This document shows, piece by piece, positions 51,797-60,670 of a DNA stretch of 64,000 nucleotides. The stretch comes from an uncultured Gammaproteobacteria bacterium (GTDB lineage: Bacteria; Pseudomonadota; Gammaproteobacteria; Nitrosococcales; Methylophagaceae): the NCBI GenBank assembly GCA_913042265.1, contig CAJWKF010000003.1, positions 1-64,000 on the forward strand, in the 5' to 3' direction. Position numbers and translations under genes: made by a program. Position 1 is the first letter of the stretch. Every line of letters starts with the position of its first letter. Under the pieces are notes generated by a model. It was not told the origin of the DNA, searched no databases, and saw only the letters and a program-made list of their open reading frames with translations.

Positions 51797-52285
51797 TTAC
51801 GATCCTAGATTCTTTAACCATACCAATACATCAGTTTTTTTAAGCATTCCACTGTGACTAATAAGCTGTTTACCATCGTATAAATAAGTTAGAGGTAACT
51901 CCCCTCGCCACCGCTTCTCCACATCAAAATACAGTATCTCTGGATGGTCATCTGCAAATACCCAGTTTTGAGCTTGTATTAAGCCAAATCCAGACATTTT
52001 ATTCAACACTATGCTTGATTCTAAAAAAGGATCAGTTGCTACAGTCACAACCATTACATTAGGGTAGGATTCTAGTAATTTCCCCAGCATCGCCAATTCT
52101 TTCATGCAGTACGCACAGTCTTTGCCCCAAAATAAGAGCATATAAGGCTTATCAACATATTGCTGCTGTATCTCAAGAAAAGAGCCCTTTACAAAAGGTT
52201 TAACATCGTACTCAGACGTAAAACCTAACAAGCCAAGCAAGCTCACAAAAAAAAGGATACGTAAGCTATTCATTTTATTGGCCAA
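51797..52285 (-). CDS. TlpA-like periplasmic thioredoxin-fold protein
   Basis: Signal/TM; YMLLFWGKDCAYCMKELAMLGKLLESYPNVMVVTVATD; overlaps the BNR gene. Confidence 0.83.
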   Translation of the reverse strand: MANKMNSLRILFFVSLLGLLGFTSEYDVKPFVKGSFLEIQQQYVDKPYMLLFWGKDCAYCMKELAMLGKLLESYPNVMVVTVATDPFLESSIVLNKMSGFGLIQAQNWVFADDHPEILYFDVEKRWRGELPLTYLYDGKQLISHSGMLKKTDVLVWLKNLGS

Positions 52286-53492
52286 AGGGAATTGCCATCA
52301 TTCGCATTGTGCTGGCCTCTTTGGCCTTACCTTCGGTCCATAAAAGTAAAAACTTATTAGTCATCGCCACAACACGAGGGTGTGTAGCACGTATACCTTC
52401 ATCAGAAGCTATTACAGTCTTAGTCCAATTTTTTCCCTGATCAATTGACTGTGAATAAGCAATTCGAAAACCTGTAGCCGTGATATTGTCCCAAGTTGCT
52501 AATACCTCACCCTCACCCGATACAGCTAAATCACTATGCACTGCCGTATCTTCACCTAAGCGAAATGGCTCGGTCCAAGATTGACCCTTATCTGTTGAAT
52601 TCAAATAGTAGGTACCACTATGCTCTGTATGACCTGTTCCTACAGTACTATGGATCAGCCCCATCTCATCATCAAAAGCAATGCTTCCGCCAATATGCGG
52701 GCAGCCCTGAAAGTCCCAATTAAAATTACCGACGGTGCTCAACTGTTGCCAACCTTGTTCTGAATCAACTTTACCTAGGGTCATATCAGAAGGATCTTTA
52801 TCTCGATAAAACACATAAAACTGTCCGTCGTGATATTTTGCTGTGTTCCAACAGCATGCACAACTTCGCTCATCGAGAGTTAAGTTAGTCGACCAACTCA
52901 ATCCTCCGTCAATGCTCTTTGAATAACGTAGTCCCTGCGTTGCGCCTTTACCCTTTTTAGTACGACTATCTAGCCAGGTTAAACTGATTGTATTTTCATC
53001 TGCATCCATTGCAAAAAAACCATGAGCTCCATTCCAATCCGCCGGAGAATCAATTGTTTCCCATGACTTTCCCCCATCATCTGATGCCATTACGACCATA
53101 GGGCCCGCATTATGGTTTACATTTTCTATACGACTTCCCCATACTGCAACAAGATGATCTCCCTGAACAGCCAGACGTGCATCATTACCTCGCACTACTC
53201 TTGCGTTGATTGCTAAGCCTTGTGTAATGTTGACAGGCGTCGACCATGATTCACCTTGATCAACAGAAGACTGATACCAAAAGCTATCTTTGTTGTTTAT
53301 TTTTTTCCCAAGTAACAGATGCACAGCATGGTCAAAATATTTAATATCAACACTCGTTACATTATTAGATGAATAAATAACAGGAGCTTTTGGCTTATCT
53401 TGATCCACATGATGTCCTGCCATTACAGTTGGCATATTCATGCTAAGTCCTATAGATAGCAATAAAGCTATATACAATCTATTCACTGTCAT
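52275..53492 (-). CDS. Secreted BNR-repeat (sialidase-fold) protein with CACCW cysteine motif
   Basis: Signal peptide; repeats SSVDQGESWSTP, ASDDGGKSWETI, SIDGGLSWSTN, STDKGQSWTEP, SIDQGKNWTKT; DERSCACCWNTAK. Confidence 0.87.
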   Translation of the reverse strand: MTVNRLYIALLLSIGLSMNMPTVMAGHHVDQDKPKAPVIYSSNNVTSVDIKYFDHAVHLLLGKKINNKDSFWYQSSVDQGESWSTPVNITQGLAINARVVRGNDARLAVQGDHLVAVWGSRIENVNHNAGPMVVMASDDGGKSWETIDSPADWNGAHGFFAMDADENTISLTWLDSRTKKGKGATQGLRYSKSIDGGLSWSTNLTLDERSCACCWNTAKYHDGQFYVFYRDKDPSDMTLGKVDSEQGWQQLSTVGNFNWDFQGCPHIGGSIAFDDEMGLIHSTVGTGHTEHSGTYYLNSTDKGQSWTEPFRLGEDTAVHSDLAVSGEGEVLATWDNITATGFRIAYSQSIDQGKNWTKTVIASDEGIRATHPRVVAMTNKFLLLWTEGKAKEASTMRMMAIPFGQ

Positions 53493-53547
53493 TACCCCCT
53501 CACAAAAAAGTATTCATTTAGCTTACTGGGTGAACATTTTACATCAA

Positions 53548-55620
53548 TTAAAGTTTATATTCGAAACCTACAAAAGCTTGTCTTGGCGGAGCAGGCGTAT
53601 AACGCTGGGTCCCATATGCAATTTCGGCACTCTCTGCATATAATCGATCCGTTATATTATTCACTCGTGCAAACATAACAATATTATTATTTAGTTCATA
53701 ACGCATTTTAATATTAGCAACATCATGCCCCGCATAGCGTGTTGTATTGGCATCATCCAGCCATTGAGAACCAACATGCTCCCATTCAAAAAGTGTTGTC
53801 AAACCTTTCACTTGTCTCGGTGTGTATATCAAACGTGTATTGGCGGTGTTTTCGGGTGCTTGCCTCTGTTCATTATCACCATAAACATCATCTCCATCAA
53901 ATTCATGCTGTGAGAAGCTGTAAGCTACTTTTGTAGTAACTTCATCGGAGAGTTTAGAAGCTAATGAGAACTCGATACCACGGTGTAAAGTTTTACTACC
54001 ATTAACAAAGTAACGTTCTCTCAATGCATTTTCTCTTCGGACAATTGTATCGTCTATTACAAGAGAATAGACAGCGGTTGTAAATTCGTGAGTCGCATTT
54101 CTATATTTATAACCTATTTCAAAGGTATCCGTTACTTCTTCATCTAAACTGAAATCAATATTATTTGTTCTTAAGCTATATAAGCGAGATGCTTGAGGAA
54201 CTCTAAAGCCATTCGCATAGCGGCCATATACTGATTGTTGGCCAGATATCTGGTAAGTCAAATCAAGTTTGGGACTGAGATGGTTAAAAGTAGGATCATT
54301 ATCAGAACTTGCCCGAGAATAAGTAGAAGCAGCATATTGACCATCCGTTAGCTTGTTAGTGTACTCAAAACTATTTATGTCATATCGTAAACCTGCACCC
54401 ACTTTTATCTTTGGAGATATTGCAAGTTCGACTCGAATATAAGGAGCAAGAGCTTTATAATCGACTTCATAATCATATATTTTACCCGCAGCAACGGTGC
54501 TGCCCCAACCAGATGGAGTATAGTCAAATTTTTGTTCGTACTCGCGTGTAGCTTGAGTATATTCAACATCTAAGCCAGTTATTGTATGCAGTCTTCCCAA
54601 ATCCACATCTGCTTTTAATAACAATCCATAGCTATTTTCTTTGCCATCATTAAATGCGACATTTGGTTCCCATGTGGCACTGTACCTATTTCTATTGTTA
54701 CGAATGTAAGCGATTGCATTAACTTCAAGCGTGTCAGATACGATATGATTCAGTTCAACATTTAACCGTGCATAATCGAATTCTCGGATAGGATCTATAC
54801 CCGCTGCGATGCTTCTCTCAACTTGCTGGCCAAGATAGGTAGGTTCATCACGATACCGTCTAAAGCCCTCGATAACACTTGTCATTTCCGACTCAGAGCT
54901 ATTTACATTAAAGCCTATTTTAAGCTGGTTATCATCATTCAGATCATTGACATAATTGATTGAAAGCTCATCTCGTTCATATTCGGAATGTTCCCGCCAA
55001 ACATCAGCTTTTGCGTGTGACATATTGGCCGAAATTGCAGCATGCTCATCTATTTCTACACCGGCTTCAATTTCAAAACGTTGGAAATCATCACGGCCAA
55101 ATTCGGCTGAAAATTTTGCACCTAAATTATCCATAGGTTTTGATGACCTCACATTAATGATCCCACCTACGGCATCAGAACCGTACAAAGCAGTACCAGC
55201 CCCCTTAAACACTTCAACTGCGCCCGCTGAGCTGAAGTTAGTATAAGCCAAACCGTTATGATTGAAAAAACCTGAAGACTGAATTGGAATACTGTCTTGT
55301 AAAAACAAGTAATAAGGATTCGTATTATTGGGTAATCGAATACTCGTCGTATGGCCTATTGTTGAGCCCGTTTGAGTAAGGCGAACACCTGCTATTGAAT
55401 TTAATAATTCACGCTGCGTTGAAGCTTTATCGACTGCAACCTCATCAGCGGACTTAATATTAATGCTGACTGGTAATTCTAGCGAAGAGCGTTCACTACG
55501 GGTCGCTGTGACAGTCATATCATCAAAAGTAATGTCTTCTGTATAGCCATAGCTAGAAAAACATAATAGGGATACTACTGAGAACATTGAAATAAATTTA
55601 GCCTTCATAACGATTTCCAT
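53548..55620 (-). CDS. TonB-dependent outer-membrane receptor
   Basis: Signal peptide; plug VEVFKGAGTALYGSDAVGGIINVRSSKP; C-terminal GFEYKL; 690 aa. Confidence 0.95.
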   Translation of the reverse strand: MEIVMKAKFISMFSVVSLLCFSSYGYTEDITFDDMTVTATRSERSSLELPVSINIKSADEVAVDKASTQRELLNSIAGVRLTQTGSTIGHTTSIRLPNNTNPYYLFLQDSIPIQSSGFFNHNGLAYTNFSSAGAVEVFKGAGTALYGSDAVGGIINVRSSKPMDNLGAKFSAEFGRDDFQRFEIEAGVEIDEHAAISANMSHAKADVWREHSEYERDELSINYVNDLNDDNQLKIGFNVNSSESEMTSVIEGFRRYRDEPTYLGQQVERSIAAGIDPIREFDYARLNVELNHIVSDTLEVNAIAYIRNNRNRYSATWEPNVAFNDGKENSYGLLLKADVDLGRLHTITGLDVEYTQATREYEQKFDYTPSGWGSTVAAGKIYDYEVDYKALAPYIRVELAISPKIKVGAGLRYDINSFEYTNKLTDGQYAASTYSRASSDNDPTFNHLSPKLDLTYQISGQQSVYGRYANGFRVPQASRLYSLRTNNIDFSLDEEVTDTFEIGYKYRNATHEFTTAVYSLVIDDTIVRRENALRERYFVNGSKTLHRGIEFSLASKLSDEVTTKVAYSFSQHEFDGDDVYGDNEQRQAPENTANTRLIYTPRQVKGLTTLFEWEHVGSQWLDDANTTRYAGHDVANIKMRYELNNNIVMFARVNNITDRLYAESAEIAYGTQRYTPAPPRQAFVGFEYKL

Positions 55621-55701
55621 ATTTATAAATTTAAGATTTTAATTTGCAGGGTTCCACACATAAAATAAAATTTTCTTTTGTTTCAAAGATAATCCTGAAA
55701 G

Positions 55702-56598
55702 CTAATTCAACAGCCTTTGATTAGAATGTGAGAGAACTAAACGAAAACCTAGGCCACCAGTACGTATTTCACGTGGGTATCTATATCGAAAAGCAGAACG
55801 CATATAATCAACGGCACCATGCCATGTACCACCTCTGAAAGTATGTCGTTCGCACTCGCCAGCCGTCCCAGACCAAGAACTTCCATCTGTTGGAGCGCCA
55901 TTGTAATTGGGGTGCCAACAATCTGCAACCCATTCGTAAACATTACCATGCATGTCGTATAGACCAAATTCATTAGCTGGAAAACTAGCAACTGGGACTA
56001 CTTTTTTACGATTTATTCCTTGTTTGTCACACCCAGCAGCCTTAAAGGCATTACCCTCAAAGTTAGCCTGTTGAGCAGTAATGCACATTCCAGTATTAAA
56101 TGGCGTATTAGTCCCTGCACGAGCAGCATACTCCCACTCTGCTTCACTAGGCAGTCGATAATCTTTGTCAGTAACCGAATTTAACCACGTAATAAAAACC
56201 TGCACATCATCCCAAGAAATATATCTTACTGGCATGTCAGACTCAGTCCAACCATTGTTTTCAGGTTCATGATTACAAGCTTTAGCACTAACACAAGCAG
56301 CCCATAATTCAGTTGTCACTTCAGTTTTTGTCATTTGAAAGGCAGGAATGGTCACAAAGTGGACAGGTTTTTCCCTATCCTTACAATCAATAGAGCTTAC
56401 ACAGCCCATCTCAAATATTCCAGCTGGAATATTCGCCACTTCAGGTAAGGTGAAGTTTGAACTCTCCTCTGCATAGGCATTTTCTAACGGCGAAAATATA
56501 ATTGATATATATATAAGCAATATCTTAAGGATTTTTTTAAAAGATAAATAAGTTTCCCCAAGGATATCTATTGTCATGTCTGTTCCAGGATAAGTCAT
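55702..56598 (-). CDS. SUMF1/EgtB/PvdO (formylglycine-generating-enzyme-like) family protein
   Basis: IPAGIFEMGCVSS, TKTEVTTELWAAC, YRLPSEAEWEYAARAG, FGLYDMHGNVYEWVADCW, GGLGFRLV. Confidence 0.92.
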   Translation of the reverse strand: MTYPGTDMTIDILGETYLSFKKILKILLIYISIIFSPLENAYAEESSNFTLPEVANIPAGIFEMGCVSSIDCKDREKPVHFVTIPAFQMTKTEVTTELWAACVSAKACNHEPENNGWTESDMPVRYISWDDVQVFITWLNSVTDKDYRLPSEAEWEYAARAGTNTPFNTGMCITAQQANFEGNAFKAAGCDKQGINRKKVVPVASFPANEFGLYDMHGNVYEWVADCWHPNYNGAPTDGSSWSGTAGECERHTFRGGTWHGAVDYMRSAFRYRYPREIRTGGLGFRLVLSHSNQRLLN

Positions 56599-56778
56599 AA
56601 TCGAAAGGTGATCCTATAGCCCAAATCATAATAGGTCAATAGTCCATAGAAACAGATAAGGTCCGGCTGACTATAACTGTACAAGCACACAATATCGTTT
56701 ATTACTTAGTGATTTTTGACCAGGCTTTTCTTTTGCTTTAACGTTAATAAACTATTTTAACCAAATAATAAGGCCACA

Positions 56779-57909
56779 ATGCATACAAGCAAAAAAGAAC
56801 AGCTCAAAAACACACTATTGGGTGCACTCACTGCTGATGCAGCTGCTTTAGGCTTTCATTGGATTTATGACCAGCAGCGTATTTATGAAATTGCTTCATC
56901 CTTGCCCGAGTTTCATACCCCATCCTCAGCTGATTACATGGGGGTTCCGAGTTACTTTGCTCATAGTAAAAAAATTAGTGGTGATATCTCACATTACGGC
57001 GAGCAAACAATAACCCTTCTTAATTCGCTTTCTGATAATCAGGGCATTTATATTAAAGAACACTATCAGAACTTATTTTGCCAGCACTTTGGCTATGGTG
57101 GTGATTATATTGGCTATATCGATAGGCCTATGCGTGACACGCTAGATAATATTACATCAAACCAGCTATTCGTCACAAAAAAAGCTAATACCATTATTTT
57201 CCATGGCGATGAAGAACAAAAACAAAAGCTAATATCACTCATCACCGACTTAGTTAAACAAAGTACAAATTCATCAGCAGTTGAACAGGCTGGTATCGAA
57301 AAAAAAGATCTGCCTTATGCTAAAAAACTATTTCAGGTATTAAAAACACTTACCGACTATCACGGAGCAGATGATGAACAACTCCCTGCCATCGCAAAAT
57401 TACCTGCTCTGGCTGCTGTCTACGCTGGTGATAATAAATTACGTCAATTTACTGAGTCTGCTGTTCGTGTCACGAATAATAATGACCGTGCAGTAGCGTT
57501 TGGCCAAGTCGCCAGTAAAATGATCGAGACAGCCATCCTCACGCAGGATGTACTTAGTGTGATTGAAGCTGCACGCCAGTCAGCGACACCAGAAATACTA
57601 CTATTAATAGATCAAGCTCTTAATTTACAAAATATATCAACGCCTGAAGCCACAAAACAGCTAGGTATGAGTTGTAACTTAGAATTTGGTATACCCTCAG
57701 TAATCCATAATATAATGCAACAAAACAATTTCACAGAATCAGTCAGACAAAACATCTATGCTGGCGGTGATTCCTGTGGTCGCTCTGTGTTACTTGGTGC
57801 TGTTCTCGGCAATATCTATGGCGTAGGCAAGGATAATGGGGTTCCACAGTCTTGGGTAGAAAAACTCAATCAAAAGGAGAAAATAACTCACTTGTTGGGC
57901 TATATTTAA
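56779..57909 (+). CDS. ADP-ribosylglycohydrolase (DraG/ARH)-family protein, divergent metal-site motifs
   Basis: LKNTLLGALTADAAALGFHWIYDQQRI; YAGGDSCGRSVLLGAVLGNIYG. Confidence 0.82.
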   Translation: MHTSKKEQLKNTLLGALTADAAALGFHWIYDQQRIYEIASSLPEFHTPSSADYMGVPSYFAHSKKISGDISHYGEQTITLLNSLSDNQGIYIKEHYQNLFCQHFGYGGDYIGYIDRPMRDTLDNITSNQLFVTKKANTIIFHGDEEQKQKLISLITDLVKQSTNSSAVEQAGIEKKDLPYAKKLFQVLKTLTDYHGADDEQLPAIAKLPALAAVYAGDNKLRQFTESAVRVTNNNDRAVAFGQVASKMIETAILTQDVLSVIEAARQSATPEILLLIDQALNLQNISTPEATKQLGMSCNLEFGIPSVIHNIMQQNNFTESVRQNIYAGGDSCGRSVLLGAVLGNIYGVGKDNGVPQSWVEKLNQKEKITHLLGYI

Positions 57910-57951
57910 GTACGCATTGATCTAGAAAAGTTGCTGCAGGGTCTTAAAGGG

Positions 57952-58392
57952 TTAAATATCAATGTGATTAAGCCACACGTCATGTTTATTACACATACTT
58001 ACTACATTCACACGGCCAGAATAGTTGCCTAATGAAAACTCGGACATCGGTACGAGGTCTTTCATTGGGTCAAACAGCTTCTCAGCAATAAACTCAAAAT
58101 GTTCATTTAGTAACATATGCTTGACTATATAATGTTGGTAACCCCTCATTTCATGTCCTGTCAAGACTTTGACCCTCACACCTTCAGCAGCAGGAACCAC
58201 CTCAATACTTGGCAAGTGACCCGCAACTTTCTCACTCCAACGACCGGGGGCATCCTTTGTATAAAACAAACCACCAGCACCCAGTTTAGCTTCATGCCCT
58301 TGTTCTTTATTTCCAGCCATAGCTATAGTAGGTGAAATCGTACTAGCTGCTATACCAAGTGCCGCTGATTGAATAAAATGTCTACGATCCAT
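57952..58392 (-). CDS. Tat-exported desulfoferrodoxin/superoxide reductase-like protein
   Basis: Twin-Arg leader MDRRHFIQSAALGIAAS; AGHLPSIEV, GYQHYIVKH, MCNKHDVWLNHIDI resembling SOR ligand motifs. Confidence 0.75.
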   Translation of the reverse strand: MDRRHFIQSAALGIAASTISPTIAMAGNKEQGHEAKLGAGGLFYTKDAPGRWSEKVAGHLPSIEVVPAAEGVRVKVLTGHEMRGYQHYIVKHMLLNEHFEFIAEKLFDPMKDLVPMSEFSLGNYSGRVNVVSMCNKHDVWLNHIDI

Positions 58393-58419
58393 CTGTCTAA
58401 CCTCTAAGATTTTTATGAC

Positions 58420-58878
58420 TTACTCAAATTGGCATATTGCTGGAGAGAGTATCCAATCAATATAAAACTCAGCTTCCACTTTCTCAATACAAACAACAGT
58501 CGAATTAGTAAATTTTACTACAGCTGCATTTTCTCTACCTGTGAGTATATAGGAGACTACTTTTTCTAGATGAGGCAAATGACCGACAAACATAATGTCA
58601 TCACCTTCTAAATTTTTTAAGAACGCGGCAACATCATCAGTAGGGTTCATTCCAGCCAATGCAGTCACTGTTTTAACAGTCAGTATTTGAGCAAATATTT
58701 CTGCAGTCTGTCGCGCACGTAGTTTGCCACTGTGGCAAATACCACTTAGAACTAGACCATGCTGCTTTAAGTGATTTGCAACACATACGACACTGGTCTC
58801 TCCATCCAATGACAGTGAACGTTCTGAACACCCTTCTTTTAATAGAGCAACACCATGTTGTACGAAATATAGAGCCAT
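58420..58878 (-). CDS. SixA-like histidine phosphatase
   Basis: MALYFVQHGVALLKEGCSERSLSLDGE; CHSGKLRARQTAEIF; DDIMFVGHLPHLEKV. Confidence 0.87.
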   Translation of the reverse strand: MALYFVQHGVALLKEGCSERSLSLDGETSVVCVANHLKQHGLVLSGICHSGKLRARQTAEIFAQILTVKTVTALAGMNPTDDVAAFLKNLEGDDIMFVGHLPHLEKVVSYILTGRENAAVVKFTNSTVVCIEKVEAEFYIDWILSPAICQFE

Positions 58879-58900
58879 TATTAATTTATCTGCCTATTCT

Positions 58901-60670
58901 TTAATCAATTTCCATCATCAAACCCATTTCACGATCTTGTTGTGATGTTACAGCTTGTATCAGTATAGCTTCTGTGGCGATCAACCCAATTTTTACTTTA
59001 GCTCTCGTCATAGCGGTGTAAAGTAACTCGCGTGTTAGTAATGCTGTAGCCTGCTCGGGTAAAATAATACAGACTTCCTCAAACTCCGAACCCTGGCTTT
59101 TATGAACAGTCATCGCATATGCAGTTTCATGAGCTGGCAATCTATTTAAAGGTACCCACCGCACTATCCTATTATCTAAAAAACAAGCAGCCAACACGCC
59201 TTGATCATTATTCATTACCAGGCCCGTATCACCATTAAATAAACCTTGGTTATAATCATTTTTCATCACCATAATCGGCCGGCCATGATAAAAGCCTTGA
59301 TGAGTTCGCCAAGATTGCTTTGCTAATGCCCGTTCGATCAAACTATTCACTGAATCAACGGACTCTGGCCCATTATTTAAAGCACATAGCACTCGTGTTT
59401 TCTCAAATAACTGCATACAAGTTAAAGGATCTTGATGAGTTTTTATTGCCTCAAAAAATGCATGATATAGCTTCATCACCCGCTGTTGAATCGTAGCCTT
59501 ATCCATTTTTTGCCACCAGATAGTCTCATCTGTTCTCATCAGAATATTGATGAATTTATCACTATCACCCGCTTGTACTGATTGTGCTAGTTGGCCAATT
59601 TGACTCTGGTCATCAAACCGATAACTATGCTTAAGGATAACCACACTATCAGCCATCAATGATCGGCTTTTTACAGCTGGTAAGGTTTGGCTACTTAAGA
59701 GTAAGAATCCTTCTGCAAAACCCTCTGAAAAAACTGCATCAGCACGACATAAATTAGCTAAAACAGCACCTGAGTCAATTGAAGCTAATTGCTGACTGTC
59801 CCCTAGTAGAATAAGTCGTGCTGTTTTAGGTAGGGCTTTAAGTATTTTTGACATTAAAATAATGTCAATCATTGAAGCTTCATCAACAATAAGTACATCG
59901 ACAGCCAAGGGGCGTTCTGTATTATATCGCCCTTGCTCATTCTCAGGTGTGATACCCAGCAATCGGTGTAGAGTTTGAGCCTGAACATCTCCTTTATATT
60001 GACTCTGACTCACATTAGCGACAGCTTGTTGCATTCGTGCTGCTGCTTTCCCCGTTGGCGCTGCCAATGCAATGCGAAAGGTCTTATCTTGATTAAAAAA
60101 TGACTCGAGTAGCCGCAAAACAATTGTTGTCTTACCAGTTCCCGGTCCGCCAGAGATCACGCAAAATTGGCGTGTTAATGCCATCAATACAGATACCTTT
60201 TGCCAATCAAGTCCGGGTTGTGAACTTGTCCAATTAGCTATGTATTGTTTCAACAATGTCTCATTCTGCAACGGCACCGGCTTTAAGCGTTCCTTGATTA
60301 AAACAGCTACTTGTTGCTCAGCCTGCCAATAACGATACAGATATAACAGCCCTGAATCTGTTAAAACTAACGGTGTAAAATCACCCGTTTTACCAACTAA
60401 ATGACTTTCTCGAAGTTTAGCAACCCAAAGCGTCACACTCTCTGGCATTAGCTCATCAATACCCATTCCTAGTTCACCGACCCGAGCTAAATTTAAGCAA
60501 ACATGTCCTTTTGATACGGCCTCACTTAACAAAGCTGCTGTCAACACAATCAGTGGGTCACTATTATTGTCTTGACGTTCAATATACTTAGCAAACTGAT
60601 ATGCTAATTCACTATAACCAGCATGCCGCAACAAGGATAAAACAGATTGCTCCCTTATTACTTTAGTCAT
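58901..60670 (-). CDS. recD: Exodeoxyribonuclease V subunit alpha
   Basis: VISGGPGTGKTTIVLRLLE, LIVDEASMIDIILMSKIL, YAMTVHKSQGSEFEEV; overlaps recB. Confidence 0.94.
   Translation of the reverse strand: MTKVIREQSVLSLLRHAGYSELAYQFAKYIERQDNNSDPLIVLTAALLSEAVSKGHVCLNLARVGELGMGIDELMPESVTLWVAKLRESHLVGKTGDFTPLVLTDSGLLYLYRYWQAEQQVAVLIKERLKPVPLQNETLLKQYIANWTSSQPGLDWQKVSVLMALTRQFCVISGGPGTGKTTIVLRLLESFFNQDKTFRIALAAPTGKAAARMQQAVANVSQSQYKGDVQAQTLHRLLGITPENEQGRYNTERPLAVDVLIVDEASMIDIILMSKILKALPKTARLILLGDSQQLASIDSGAVLANLCRADAVFSEGFAEGFLLLSSQTLPAVKSRSLMADSVVILKHSYRFDDQSQIGQLAQSVQAGDSDKFINILMRTDETIWWQKMDKATIQQRVMKLYHAFFEAIKTHQDPLTCMQLFEKTRVLCALNNGPESVDSVNSLIERALAKQSWRTHQGFYHGRPIMVMKNDYNQGLFNGDTGLVMNNDQGVLAACFLDNRIVRWVPLNRLPAHETAYAMTVHKSQGSEFEEVCIILPEQATALLTRELLYTAMTRAKVKIGLIATEAILIQAVTSQQDREMGLMMEID

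Noticed and set aside
52275-53492. BNR protein as a true sialidase
   Set aside because: Asp-box repeats alone define a beta-propeller; no clear catalytic Arg triad/FRIP motif and no sialic acid genes nearby.
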